DNA from: JAAZLS01 sp964463285
GTDB taxonomy: Bacteria; Bacillota; Dethiobacteria; DTU022
DNA length: 64,000 bases
Reading direction: 5' to 3'
NCBI GenBank assembly: GCA_964463285.1
Contig: CAYXBB010000003.1
Span: forward strand, 9,234-73,233
Part shown: positions 43,623 through 52,170 of the stretch, in pieces
How positions within the stretch are numbered: position 1 is the first letter of the stretch
Layout: every line of letters starts with the position of its first letter
Program-made: the position numbers and the translations under genes
Notes under the pieces: generated by a model
The model's database searches: none
Told to the model about the DNA's origin: nothing
Seen by the model: only the letters and a program-made list of their open reading frames with translations

Positions 43623-44513
43623 TTGTCAATGAATGAAAAAACTTCTTTTTTAGGTAAATCAGAACTGGCCTGGCTGTCTAAAGGCGGCGTAATTATGGAT
43701 GTAACCTCTCCGGATCAGGCTAAAATTGCCGAACAAGCCGGAGCAGTGGCAGTGATGGCCCTGGAGAGAGTGCCGGCCGATATCCGAGCCGCCGGGGGAG
43801 TAGCCCGGATGGCTGATCCTGAAATTGTCCTGAAAATTATCGGGTCTGTATCTATCCCGGTAATGGCCAAAGTGCGGATCGGCCACTTTGTGGAAGCCCA
43901 GATTATTCAAGAGCTGGGAGTGGACTATCTCGATGAGAGCGAGGTCCTGACCCCTGCGGATGAACAGTATCACATTAACAAACACCTGTTTACAGTACCC
44001 TTTGTATGTGGGGCCAGAGACCTGGGAGAAGCCTTGCGTCGGATAGCGGAGGGAGCGGCCATGATCCGCACCAAGGGCGAACCCGGTACCGGCAATGTGG
44101 TGGAGGCGGTACGCCACATGCGCCGGGTTATGGAACAAATTCGAGAAACCGCAAATACGCCCGATGAAGAGTTGTCAGTGCTGGCCAGAAATTTAAGAGC
44201 ACCGCTGGATCTGTTAAAGCAGGTTAAAGCGGAGGGCCGGCTGCCGGTGCCCAATCTGGCGGCGGGAGGAATCGCCACCCCGGCCGATGCGGCGCTGATG
44301 ATGCAATTGGGCTCTGACGGAATTTTCGTGGGTTCGGGTATTTTCAAATCTGAAGATCCCGGGCTCCGGGCGGAGGCAATTGTAAAGGCCGCCCGTCATT
44401 ACAACGATCCAAAAATTTTGGCAGAAGTATCCCGAGGATTGGGCGAGGCCATGAAAGGCCTGGAAATATCCTCCCTGGCCGAAGAAGAGCGGATGCAGGA
44501 AAGGGGTATTTAG
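43623..44513 (+). CDS. pdxS: PdxS, pyridoxal 5'-phosphate synthase lyase subunit
   Basis: A 296-residue barrel: GGVIMDVTSPDQAKIAEQAG and VMALERVPADIRAAGGVARM, then AKVRIGHFVEAQI with the catalytic Lys, DYLDESEVLTPAD, and GTGNVVEAVRH. It condenses ribose 5-phosphate, glyceraldehyde 3-phosphate and ammonia to PLP. The usual partner gene pdxT does not follow; the next gene is on the other strand. Two starts fit: TTG 43623 (5 bases after GGAGG) or ATG 43629. The 26-base palindrome at 44585-44610 follows. Confidence 0.95.
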   Translation: MSMNEKTSFLGKSELAWLSKGGVIMDVTSPDQAKIAEQAGAVAVMALERVPADIRAAGGVARMADPEIVLKIIGSVSIPVMAKVRIGHFVEAQIIQELGVDYLDESEVLTPADEQYHINKHLFTVPFVCGARDLGEALRRIAEGAAMIRTKGEPGTGNVVEAVRHMRRVMEQIRETANTPDEELSVLARNLRAPLDLLKQVKAEGRLPVPNLAAGGIATPADAALMMQLGSDGIFVGSGIFKSEDPGLRAEAIVKAARHYNDPKILAEVSRGLGEAMKGLEISSLAEEERMQERGI

Positions 44514-44584
44514 CAAAAACCTAGACTAAAATTTATATTCGGCTCCGCGAACACAAATCTCCATTCCTTTTGCCCGGCAGTTTA

Positions 44585-44610
44585 GTAGCGCACCCTTAAG
44601 GGTGCGCTAC
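44585..44610. terminator. Perfect 26-base palindrome between convergent genes
   Basis: GTAGCGCACCC (44585-44595), TTAA, then its complement (44600-44610). It lies 72 bases after pdxS and 110 before the end of the convergent SLOG gene. No T tract follows either side, so its role as a bidirectional terminator is inferred. Confidence 0.55.
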
Positions 44611-44719
44611 CTCGGTAATTTACAGATAAAAGCGCCAATAAATGGTTCGGGTGGTCTCCCGGCTCGGCCGGCCCACTCAAATGGATTTGTTTGTTGTGGT
44701 AACGTATAACCCACGCGCT

Positions 44720-45196
44720 TTACCTGGCAGCCACATTGATAATCTTTAGCCCTTTTTCCCTGGCATATCTAATGGTTTGTAGGATGTCGCCGCCGGGATA
44801 AATTAAGGCACAGATACAATAAGCTGAATGATCAACCATAAAGCGATCTCGTTTTTCTACACAGCCGCTATAATATTCCTCCGACACACAGATCACTTCG
44901 TCTGCTTCCCCCAGCAAATTAGTATAAAGCCCTTTTTGCTCCGTATTCCAAAACTCATCTTGATTCTTACAGGCCAAAGCAAATACCAGGCGAATTTTTT
45001 TACCCATCTCTTTTTTCGCAACAATTAAAGACGCTGCTAACTGATCAAATCCCGGCATCCCAGCGGAAATAAATGTAGTTACGCCTTGTTTAATAAGGTT
45101 TTCCACCTCATAATCAAAGCGTGTTAATATCTGCTCAATCTTTTCTTTAGGCAATTTTTGGAGTCCGGTAAAACAGCAGGTTGATATTTTTACCAT
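44720..45196 (-). CDS. YpsA/SLOG-family nucleotide-binding protein
   Basis: The 158-residue protein starts CCFTGLQKLP, the variant of the SLOG motif (CFTGHRP), and continues TTFISAGMPGFDQLAASLIV with the Gly-rich nucleotide loop and Asp. SLOG proteins bind nucleotide-derived ligands; YpsA affects cell division in Bacillus. It diverges from the RHH protein at 45320 with a shared palindromic operator candidate between them. Confidence 0.78.
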   Translation of the reverse strand: MVKISTCCFTGLQKLPKEKIEQILTRFDYEVENLIKQGVTTFISAGMPGFDQLAASLIVAKKEMGKKIRLVFALACKNQDEFWNTEQKGLYTNLLGEADEVICVSEEYYSGCVEKRDRFMVDHSAYCICALIYPGGDILQTIRYAREKGLKIINVAAR

Positions 45197-45219
45197 TCAA
45201 ATCGCTCCTTCACCAGGTA

Positions 45220-45244
45220 TTATGCACTGATACTTAGTGCATAA
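45220..45244. promoter_or_regulatory. 9-bp palindrome between SLOG gene and RHH regulator (candidate operator)
   Basis: TTATGCACT-GATACTT-AGTGCATAA is a perfect inverted repeat 24 bases upstream of the SLOG gene and 75 bases upstream of the RHH gene. A further TGCACT half-site occurs near 45263-45268. The neighbouring ribbon-helix-helix protein is the natural candidate to bind it. Confidence 0.5.
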
Positions 45245-45319
45245 ATAAAATTGTATCACAGATTGCACTTAAAATGGATTTAATAAAAGTGTGTTTTAAA
45301 TAACTGGAAGGAGATCGGG

Positions 45320-45502
45320 TTGAAGAAAAACAAGCATATCAGCATTCGAATTGATGGGGAGTTATTACAGAAATTCCATTATGTGGCAAAATATGAAGAT
45401 CGATCCGCCAGTGGCCAAATCATGTTTCTTATCAATAGCTGTGTGCGAGAATTTGAGGAAAAGTACGGCAAAGTTGATCTGACCAAGAAAGATAAAAAAT
45501 AG
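45320..45502 (+). CDS. Arc-type ribbon-helix-helix protein
   Basis: A 60-residue protein: short basic N-terminus, beta strand KHISIRIDGELLQKF, helix with HYVAKYEDRSASGQIMFLI, then a charged tail. The strand-helix-helix order and ISIRID pattern fit an Arc/MetJ-like DNA-binding dimer. TTG 45320 follows GGAGAT by 6 bases. It may repress itself and the divergent SLOG gene through the palindrome at 45220-45244 (inference). Confidence 0.75.
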   Translation: MKKNKHISIRIDGELLQKFHYVAKYEDRSASGQIMFLINSCVREFEEKYGKVDLTKKDKK

Positions 45503-45519
45503 GTGTGCGGCTAGCCATC

Positions 45520-45603
45520 CCCCTTTAACAAGGGGACTTTGGAAGATGCCGAGGCGGATCCCCCCTGTGAAAGGGGCTGTCTGCATAGGCAGACCGGGGG
45601 ATT
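45520..45603. repeat. Composite intergenic hairpin repeat
   Basis: CCCCTT-TAAC-AAGGGG (45520-45535) is followed by a larger stem (GATCCCCC near 45558 with GGGGGAT near 45595) that encloses GTCTGC-ATAG-GCAGAC. It fills the space between the RHH gene and the convergent GMP synthase end. It resembles dispersed non-coding repeats of many Firmicutes genomes; no coding capacity. Confidence 0.55.
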
Positions 45604-46611
45604 TTACTCCCACTCTATAGTAGCCGGAGGCTTGGATGTGATATCGTATACCACCCGGGTTACCGGGGGGATTTCAGCAGTAAGGCGGTCGGAGATCCGT
45701 TCCAGCAACTCATAGGGTAAATGGGCCCATTTAGCGATCATTCCATCAGTGGATATTACTGCCCTAACTGCTACCACCGGCCCGTAAACCCGTCGACCTG
45801 ATTTTGCTCCCACCGAATCTATTCCCGGCAGCAGTGCAAAATATTGCCATACCCGGGGGTTATCCCCAAACTGCTCGATCTCCCGGCAGACGATAGCATC
45901 GGATTCCTTAAGAATGTCTAATTTCTCCCGGGTCACTTCACCCATAATCCGCACCGCCAGTCCCGGACCGGGGAAAGGCTGGCGATCTATGATCGTTGAT
46001 GAGAGGCCCAGCTCTTTGCCTACCCGGCGCACCTGGTCTTTATATAATTCCCTTAAGGGTTCTATAAGCTTGAAGCCCAGTTCTTCCGGTAGGCCCCCTA
46101 CGTTATGATGAGATTTAATTACCGCCCCCCCCTTCCGGCCACTTTCTACAACATCGGAGCAGATTGTTCCCTGAGCCAAAAAACCGATACTCTTCTCGGT
46201 CAGGGCCTGCTCCTTGAAAACGGTGATAAATTCATTCCCGATGACTCGCCGTTTCTGTTCCGGATCGGTAATCCCCTGCAGGCACTGCAAAAACCTATCC
46301 CGGGCATCCACAGCAATAAATTTTCCGTGTAGATAAGTTTTAAAAACCTTAATGACCTGCTCCGTTTCCCCCTGACGCAGCAAACCATGATCCACAAATA
46401 TTGATACCAACCGATTCCCAATAGCTTTGTCCAGCAAAACAGCAACTACCGAAGAATCAACCCCGCCGCTTACTGCACAAACTACTTTTTCATCTTTATT
46501 CACCTGCTGTCTTATTTGTTTAACAGCTCTTTGAATAAATTTTGAAGGGTCAAATGTTTTTTGAACCCGGTTCTTTGAACTCTCGGTAGAATCCAAGATC
46601 ATATCCCCCAA
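45604..46611 (-). CDS. guaA: GMP synthase ATP-pyrophosphatase subunit lacking the glutaminase domain
   Basis: The 335-residue protein matches only the C-terminal half of usual bacterial GuaA (about 510 residues). ATP-PPase P-loop VSGGVDSSVVA (near 46-56), FVDHGLLRQGE, DRQPFPGPGLAVRI and the dimerisation end PPATIEWE are intact. The N-terminal class I glutamine amidotransferase is absent and no gene for it lies within the window, though it could be elsewhere, as in the archaeal two-subunit enzyme. It makes GMP from XMP with ammonia. The first 20 residues are a short non-conserved extension, so this is not obviously a broken full-length gene. Confidence 0.85.
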   Translation of the reverse strand: MGDMILDSTESSKNRVQKTFDPSKFIQRAVKQIRQQVNKDEKVVCAVSGGVDSSVVAVLLDKAIGNRLVSIFVDHGLLRQGETEQVIKVFKTYLHGKFIAVDARDRFLQCLQGITDPEQKRRVIGNEFITVFKEQALTEKSIGFLAQGTICSDVVESGRKGGAVIKSHHNVGGLPEELGFKLIEPLRELYKDQVRRVGKELGLSSTIIDRQPFPGPGLAVRIMGEVTREKLDILKESDAIVCREIEQFGDNPRVWQYFALLPGIDSVGAKSGRRVYGPVVAVRAVISTDGMIAKWAHLPYELLERISDRLTAEIPPVTRVVYDITSKPPATIEWE

Positions 46612-46696
46612 CGCATAAAAGATTGGTTTACGTAAAGTTTACCATATTTTTAGGTTTAACAGCCAAGATTATTTTAACACGGGGAAGGAGGGCAGG

Positions 46697-46792
46697 ATGT
46701 CTGACAAACAGCTTGCGTTTGAAAAACCTCCTTCCTTATCGGAGGGGCTTGTCTTTCAGGGGGTGGAAAAACCGGTAACCGATATATTTTAA
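46697..46792 (+). CDS. Possible 31-residue small protein
   Basis: ATG 46697 lies 5 bases after a strong GGAAGGAGGG ribosome site. The frame encodes a 31-residue polar peptide starting MSDKQLAFEKPPSLSEG, ends TAA at 46792, and has no membrane segment. It lies 77 bases upstream of the PRK06851-type gene on the same strand. I do not recognise it. A CCTCC/GGAGG hairpin lies inside, so it could instead be a leader. Confidence 0.35.
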   Translation: MSDKQLAFEKPPSLSEGLVFQGVEKPVTDIF

Positions 46793-46869
46793 TCCTATTC
46801 CCGACCATTAAGTCTCCGCTGACATATTATAAATCAAAGGTTTTACACTATTGCTTAGGAGGTACAAAA

Positions 46870-47979
46870 TTGCCCAGGGGAAAGTTGAAAAAAGTTTTTC
46901 CAGGATCCAATTCCGCCTACGGATTTTATTCATTTTATGACCAGATTATTGAGGATGACGCCGCCAGGATCTTTGTGATCAAGGGTGGGCCGGGGGTTGG
47001 AAAATCCACCTTGATGTTCAGCATCGGCGATGAGGTGCTAAAAAGGGGGTTTGACGTAGAACATCACTGTTGTTCGGCGGATAGTGAGTCCCTGGATGGA
47101 ATGGTAATCCCTGAATTAAATATCGCCTGTATTGATGGCAATGCCCCGCATGTGGTTGATCCTAAAAACCCCGGAGCGGTGGATGAAATTCTCCACCTGG
47201 GTGAATTCTGTAACTTTGATGATGTGATGGCTTTTCGTGAAGAAATTTTGAAGGCAAACCGGGAAAATGCCCGCCTTTACCGCCGGGCTTATCGCTACCT
47301 GGCGGCAGCCAAGCTGTTTCTTGATGAGGTGGAAGACTATTACCTGGAAAACAGCTGTCTGGATCATGTCGGTCTGGATCAGAAGGCCCTGGAACTGATA
47401 AACGATATTTTCGGCGACAGCGTAAATGACTATCGCCGCAAAAAAAGAGAAAGACATCTGTTTGCCACAGCCATTACCCCTGAAGGGCCGGTTAGCCACC
47501 TGGATACAATAATTGCCGGTGTATCCAAACTATTTATAATTTCGGGCGACGACGGTACCGGGAAAAATGAGCTGATTGCCCGCATAAAAGACGCCGCAGT
47601 AATGCGGGGATATCTGGTGGAGGTTTACCACTGTGCCCTAGATCCCTGTAAAATTGATCATGTTATTATTCCGGAACTTAAAACCGCCGTCTTGAACAGC
47701 GTCCCTCCCCACCTGTTGGAGCCCTACGGAAGCGATAGGGTAATAGAGACAGACTCTTTTGTGCAAGATCCGGGTCCGGAATTTAAACAGGAACGCAATA
47801 TTGCCCGTCGCTACTACCAGCAATCATTCGATACCGCTATTTGCTATTTGCGCCGGGCCAGAGATGTGCACAAAAAATTGGAGGCCTACTACATCCCCCA
47901 CATGCGGTTTAGCGAAATCAATGATCTCAGCCGATCCATCCTGGAAAAAATACTTGCTTACCAGGGCAGGCGCCATTAG
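46870..47979 (+). CDS. PRK06851-type protein with duplicated P-loop domains
   Basis: The 369-residue protein has two tandem nucleotide-binding halves. The first has an intact P-loop GGPGVGKSTLM (about 39-49) and VEHHCCSADSESLDGMVIPE. The second repeats the pattern in weakened form: SGDDGTGKNEL (about 225-235) and VEVYHCALDPCKIDHVIIPE. Start TTG 46870 follows TAGGAGGTACAAAA. The family is conserved in Firmicutes with no known function. The shared H-C and IPE motifs in both halves suggest a common ligand, perhaps a metal. Confidence 0.75.
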   Translation: MPRGKLKKVFPGSNSAYGFYSFYDQIIEDDAARIFVIKGGPGVGKSTLMFSIGDEVLKRGFDVEHHCCSADSESLDGMVIPELNIACIDGNAPHVVDPKNPGAVDEILHLGEFCNFDDVMAFREEILKANRENARLYRRAYRYLAAAKLFLDEVEDYYLENSCLDHVGLDQKALELINDIFGDSVNDYRRKKRERHLFATAITPEGPVSHLDTIIAGVSKLFIISGDDGTGKNELIARIKDAAVMRGYLVEVYHCALDPCKIDHVIIPELKTAVLNSVPPHLLEPYGSDRVIETDSFVQDPGPEFKQERNIARRYYQQSFDTAICYLRRARDVHKKLEAYYIPHMRFSEINDLSRSILEKILAYQGRRH

Positions 47980-48083
47980 CCCGGCTTCACCTTTGCAAAA
48001 GAACATTATGCCCATATCTGTAAATTAGCAAAATAAAAAGGTGCCGTTTTGCGCACACGCTTACAGCCCACTAATCCGGTCTT

Positions 48084-49709
48084 TTATTTGTTTTGGTCGG
48101 AAAATCGACCGCGATAGCGCAGCGCAGCGGCAATAAACTCCTTGAACAGGGGATGAGGCCGGTGAAACCTGGATTTGAATTCCGGATGAAACTGCACCGC
48201 TACAAACCAAGGATGATCCGAAATTTCAATAACTTCCACCAAGTTGTCTTCCTGTTCGTTAATCCCGCTAAATATCATTCCCTGCTCCTCAAATTGGCGG
48301 CGATAGAAATTGTTGAATTTATAACTATGCCGATGTCTTTCCGTAACCCGATCGGTCCGGTAAGCCTGACCGGCAAAGGTATTCTTTCTAACAGTAAAGG
48401 GCTTTGCACCCAGCCGCCTGTTTACAAGGGTTCCTTCTTTTCGGGAAGCAGTTAACAGGTTAATCACCGGTTGGGCCGTATCCGGATTAAATTCGGTACT
48501 GTGGGCTTCGGTCAGCCCGGCAACATTGCGAGCAAATTCAATCACCGCACATTGCATCCCCAGGCAGACCCCCAAAAAAGGGATTTTCTCCTGACGGGCT
48601 ACTTTAATTGCATTTATCTTGCCCTCTATGCCCCGCTCTCCAAACCCTCCGGGGACCAGGATGGCATCCACCCCTTTTAACAGGTCCTCTGCTCGATTGG
48701 ACTCCAGATCCTCGGCGGGAATTAACTTCACTTTTACTTCCGTGTCCCAATAAAGGCCGCTATGATAAAGAGATTCAATTATGCTCAGGTAGGCATCCCT
48801 CAAGGCCATATATTTGCCTACAAGGGCTATCACCACCTGTCGGGAAAGATTCCGACCCCTTTCCACTGCCTCTTCCCAGGCAGACATATCCCCCCGCCGG
48901 CAGTTAAGGCCCAGTTTTTCCACCACCAGATCATCAAACCCCTGTTTTTGCATCAGCAACGGTACCTCATAAATACTTTCCGCGCTGAGGCTTTCTATTA
49001 CCTCTTCGGGCTTTATATCGCAAAACAGGGCAATTTTATCCTTAAGATATCCGGGCAAAGGATGTTCGGTTCGGCAAACAATGATATCGGGTTGAATTCC
49101 TATGCTGCGGAGTTCTTTCACACTATGCTGGGTGGGCTTGGTCTTAAGCTCACCGGACATGGGAAGGTAGGGCACCAGGGTAACATGAATATAAATTACA
49201 TTCCCCCGCCCTAAGTCTGCTCGCATCTGGCGGATTGCTTCCAGAAAAGGCAGGCTTTCAATATCACCCACCGTGCCTCCTATTTCTGTGATCACCACAT
49301 CCATATCTCCGGTTTTACGGTCAATTAACTGTACCCTGGATTTTATTTCGTCTGTAATGTGAGGAATAACCTGCACCGTTTTTCCTCCAAAAGCCCCCTT
49401 TCGTTCACCCCGGATAACCGACCAGTAAACCTTGCCGGTAGTAACGTTGTTGTCTCCGGTCAGATCTTGATCAATAAACCTTTCATAATGGCCCAGATCC
49501 AGATCTGCCTCCGTTCCATCCTCGGTAACGAAAATTTCTCCGTGTTGATTGGGGCTCATCGTTCCCGGATCATAATTAATGTACGGATCGAATTTCTGAA
49601 TAGTTAGCTTTAGTCCGCTATGTTTTAGCAAACAACCCAAAGAAGCGGCAGTAATCCCTTTGCCCAACGAAGAGACCACCCCGCCCGTGACGAAAACATA
49701 TTTGGTCAT
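48084..49709 (-). CDS. pyrG: CTP synthase
   Basis: A 541-residue enzyme converting UTP to CTP with glutamine. The synthase half begins KYVFVTGGVVSSLGKGITAASLG and has the CTP-binding region YINYDPGTMSPNQHGE. The glutaminase half has GVCLGMQCAVIEFA with the catalytic Cys, and QFHPEFKSRFHRPHP with the catalytic His. GGAGGG precedes two adjacent ATG codons; the second (49709) has the better 5-base spacing. Confidence 0.95.
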   Translation of the reverse strand: MTKYVFVTGGVVSSLGKGITAASLGCLLKHSGLKLTIQKFDPYINYDPGTMSPNQHGEIFVTEDGTEADLDLGHYERFIDQDLTGDNNVTTGKVYWSVIRGERKGAFGGKTVQVIPHITDEIKSRVQLIDRKTGDMDVVITEIGGTVGDIESLPFLEAIRQMRADLGRGNVIYIHVTLVPYLPMSGELKTKPTQHSVKELRSIGIQPDIIVCRTEHPLPGYLKDKIALFCDIKPEEVIESLSAESIYEVPLLMQKQGFDDLVVEKLGLNCRRGDMSAWEEAVERGRNLSRQVVIALVGKYMALRDAYLSIIESLYHSGLYWDTEVKVKLIPAEDLESNRAEDLLKGVDAILVPGGFGERGIEGKINAIKVARQEKIPFLGVCLGMQCAVIEFARNVAGLTEAHSTEFNPDTAQPVINLLTASRKEGTLVNRRLGAKPFTVRKNTFAGQAYRTDRVTERHRHSYKFNNFYRRQFEEQGMIFSGINEQEDNLVEVIEISDHPWFVAVQFHPEFKSRFHRPHPLFKEFIAAALRYRGRFSDQNK

Positions 49710-49712
49710 CAT

Positions 49713-50010
49713 TACCCTCCGTTTCGGACTGGTAGTGCGGCTAATTGAATGTTGATAAGTTCAAGTACTGATTCTACATCTGAAGACCATTCCCTGCAAG
49801 GGTATGGCGAAGGCGAACATGATCTTCCGAGTAATAAGATATTCCATATTTATAGCTACGCATACCTGTATACCGGAATTTTCTTAAAAAATAATTAAGA
49901 TCTTTTTAGATCAATTGCAGTGTTTAGGGCCGCTACCTTTGATGGTCCGCCCCAAAAATTAAGGAGGAAACTACTAAATTAAGTGAGTCAAAGTGACCGT
50001 CTCCGCCGAC
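49713..50010. other. Intergenic region upstream of pyrG
   Basis: The 298 bases hold a GTGAGTC/GACTCAC stem at about 49982-50012 at the end of the SpoIIP-like gene, and an AT-rich stretch further in. No pyrimidine-type G-run leader of the reiterative-transcription kind is obvious. A 25-codon plus frame at 49982 seems fortuitous. Confidence 0.35.
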
Positions 50011-51450
50011 TCACCTGCGCTGAAACCGGGACCATGCCCTTTGAAGCGTATCGACAGTGAGTTTTCCCTGCCGCCGAAAATCTTCCCAGGACTCATTCCA
50101 GTTGGCTCTAAGAACCCCCAGGTATTTAGGCCACTGTTTGGCAGCCCCGGAAAGGGTGAGCATCTTTTCCCGGGCAAACTCTCTTAGCCGCCGGCTTTCT
50201 TCCGGAAGGCGCTGCCAAAAATATTTCAGGTTTCCAGGATACTCTCTGAGCCCCCGGGAAGACAGTTCCGGAAGATCCTGAAGCCACTGCTTAGTGCGAT
50301 TGAACCACCTGTTTACTCTATCCGGCAGGCTTTTCCAGTAACCCGCAGCCTTGGGAAGCGCATTTGGCTCATTGACTACATAAAATCCAAATGCTATCCC
50401 CAAGCTGGCTATCAACAAACCCAGCACCGTTCCGGAAACCGCTTTGTTGATCCCCCCGGCATCGCGGTAAAGTGCCGGAGGTTTCGGAGATACCTCTTCT
50501 GCGGAAGGCGTGCCGGGAAAATAGGCGGGCCCATAAAAATAATAAGCCACAATATCGCTAAAATGAACAACCCCATTTTCTGCTGCCTCTTTGGTGTTGG
50601 TGTGGGCTCCCACTTCCAGAAGCAGGCTTAAAGGTGAGAGATCCTGGTTAAAATCACCAAAGGTAATCAACACCCCTTTTATCAATCCGGGATAGATCCA
50701 GTCGCTGTAGCCCTTCAGATCAAAAGCAAAGCCCTGATTTACCTCTGCATGGGGATTGTCCTGTCCCACTACTATTTGAATTTTTGTCAGCCATTCGCCA
50801 TCCATTTGCAAACTATAAGTTTCCGGTGGGGCAGCATCACGGTGAAGATCAAATATAGCATCGGGGCGTTTGCGTAAAAGGTGGACAGCAGTAACCCGGG
50901 AGCGCCGGTAAGCACCCCGGTCGTGGGGAAGATGCATATGATCCGAATATAGCACCTCGATGCCTTTGGCGGTTAAAGCATCCCTGAAAGCCCTTCCTAC
51001 GGCATGGATCCCCCCATGCCCGTAAATACTGTCCGTGCCGTCGCTGGGAACATAGCATTCCGCATTGTGACTATGGTATATGGCGATTTTGCGTGAAGGC
51101 CGGCTTTGGGTCGAAAGAACCGGGGGGAGCAGCACTGATGTGGAAGCAGGAGATTTTAATTTAACCTGCTCCCTGAAACAGGCCTGGGCAATGTAGCGCT
51201 CCACTGAAATTACCTCATACAACCGGTTGTCGGAGGCTAAATAGCGGTCTCCAATTCTTAACCGGCGTCCGGTAACTGTAATCAGTTTGCCTTGTTCATC
51301 TACCAGTTGGAAATAATTTTCTCCGGTAATCTCCTGCGGGGTTAACTCCTCAAAAACATCGCGGCTTAAAACTATCTTCGGGGCAGTGCTCCATACCACC
51401 AGGGCTATCAGCCACAATAGTAAGTTATACCGCCAGTTGTCGCCCACCAT
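50011..51450 (-). CDS. SpoIIP-like sporulation autolysin with a C-terminal membrane segment and basic tail
   Basis: The 479-residue protein has an N-terminal membrane segment (8-25) and a SpoIIP hydrolase domain (about 115-310): IAIYHSHNAECYVPS, DLHRDAAPP and LSLLLEVGAHTNTKEAA, which hold the metal-binding His/Glu residues. SpoIIP degrades peptidoglycan during engulfment. Unusually, residues about 343-368 form a second membrane segment, and about 110 residues, rich in Arg, Trp and Lys, follow, likely in the cytosol. GGGGAGGTG lies before ATG 51450. DUF1614 is encoded 22 bases upstream on the same strand. Confidence 0.8.
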   Translation of the reverse strand: MVGDNWRYNLLLWLIALVVWSTAPKIVLSRDVFEELTPQEITGENYFQLVDEQGKLITVTGRRLRIGDRYLASDNRLYEVISVERYIAQACFREQVKLKSPASTSVLLPPVLSTQSRPSRKIAIYHSHNAECYVPSDGTDSIYGHGGIHAVGRAFRDALTAKGIEVLYSDHMHLPHDRGAYRRSRVTAVHLLRKRPDAIFDLHRDAAPPETYSLQMDGEWLTKIQIVVGQDNPHAEVNQGFAFDLKGYSDWIYPGLIKGVLITFGDFNQDLSPLSLLLEVGAHTNTKEAAENGVVHFSDIVAYYFYGPAYFPGTPSAEEVSPKPPALYRDAGGINKAVSGTVLGLLIASLGIAFGFYVVNEPNALPKAAGYWKSLPDRVNRWFNRTKQWLQDLPELSSRGLREYPGNLKYFWQRLPEESRRLREFAREKMLTLSGAAKQWPKYLGVLRANWNESWEDFRRQGKLTVDTLQRAWSRFQRR

Positions 51451-51472
51451 TACACCTCCCCTGACTACATGT

Positions 51473-52105
51473 CTAGCTTTCGCCCGAGCCTCGCTCTAAA
51501 CGCTCTCGAACTTCCCCGATCACCTCGGCCAGCATTACTGCAATTACTCCGGCCACCAGGGTGGCATCAAAAGCCCCCGCTCCCCCCAAAACAATGGGAT
51601 TATGCCGGACGGCCCTGATAATATTTTCTCCCCAGGCCGCAAGATCCAAAACTATTATGGTCAGAACACCGCCAATAAAAGAAGATCTGCGAGAACGACC
51701 CAGCAGGTAGGCAATCAATCCGGCTATTGCTGCCGGCAGGTAAAGGGGATCAAACAGGTAACCCCAGGATCCGGGGGTAAGGGGCAAGGTGCGATCGATA
51801 ATCCAGATTGCCCCTGCCGAGATAACCGCAGTGATCAGTCCCCGAAATTTCTCTTCCCGGGTATCGGCGATCAATATCAGATAGGCACAGATGGCCACCG
51901 GGATGATCCCCCCACCGATATTTGCATACAGATCACCCCCCAGGAAAAGTGCCGGTAGCCGCCCTCCGATGAGCATGGCCACTACAAGCAGCAGGGCGTG
52001 AATTTTCCCCATCCGCAGCCGGTCCAGGGCTCGGTGCATGACAAACAGGTAGATCAGCACCACTAAGGTGGTTACTAACAGCACGGCAGGGGATCTGCCA
52101 AACAT
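51473..52105 (-). CDS. DUF1614 integral membrane protein
   Basis: A 210-residue protein with about seven membrane segments, Gly-rich loops (FLGGDLYANIGGGIIPVA) and a C-terminal GGAGAFDATLVAGVIAVMLAE. The length and pattern fit DUF1614, which I recall encoded near the SpoIIP-like gene in related Clostridia. Function unknown; co-transcription with the SpoIIP-like gene (22-base gap) suggests a sporulation or envelope role. Confidence 0.75.
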   Translation of the reverse strand: MFGRSPAVLLVTTLVVLIYLFVMHRALDRLRMGKIHALLLVVAMLIGGRLPALFLGGDLYANIGGGIIPVAICAYLILIADTREEKFRGLITAVISAGAIWIIDRTLPLTPGSWGYLFDPLYLPAAIAGLIAYLLGRSRRSSFIGGVLTIIVLDLAAWGENIIRAVRHNPIVLGGAGAFDATLVAGVIAVMLAEVIGEVRERLERGSGES

Positions 52106-52170
52106 CGGGGGTTCACCTCCTGGAAAAACATATCAAGGCGAATTTATTTTCTCCCAAGCCCCCTGTTATA

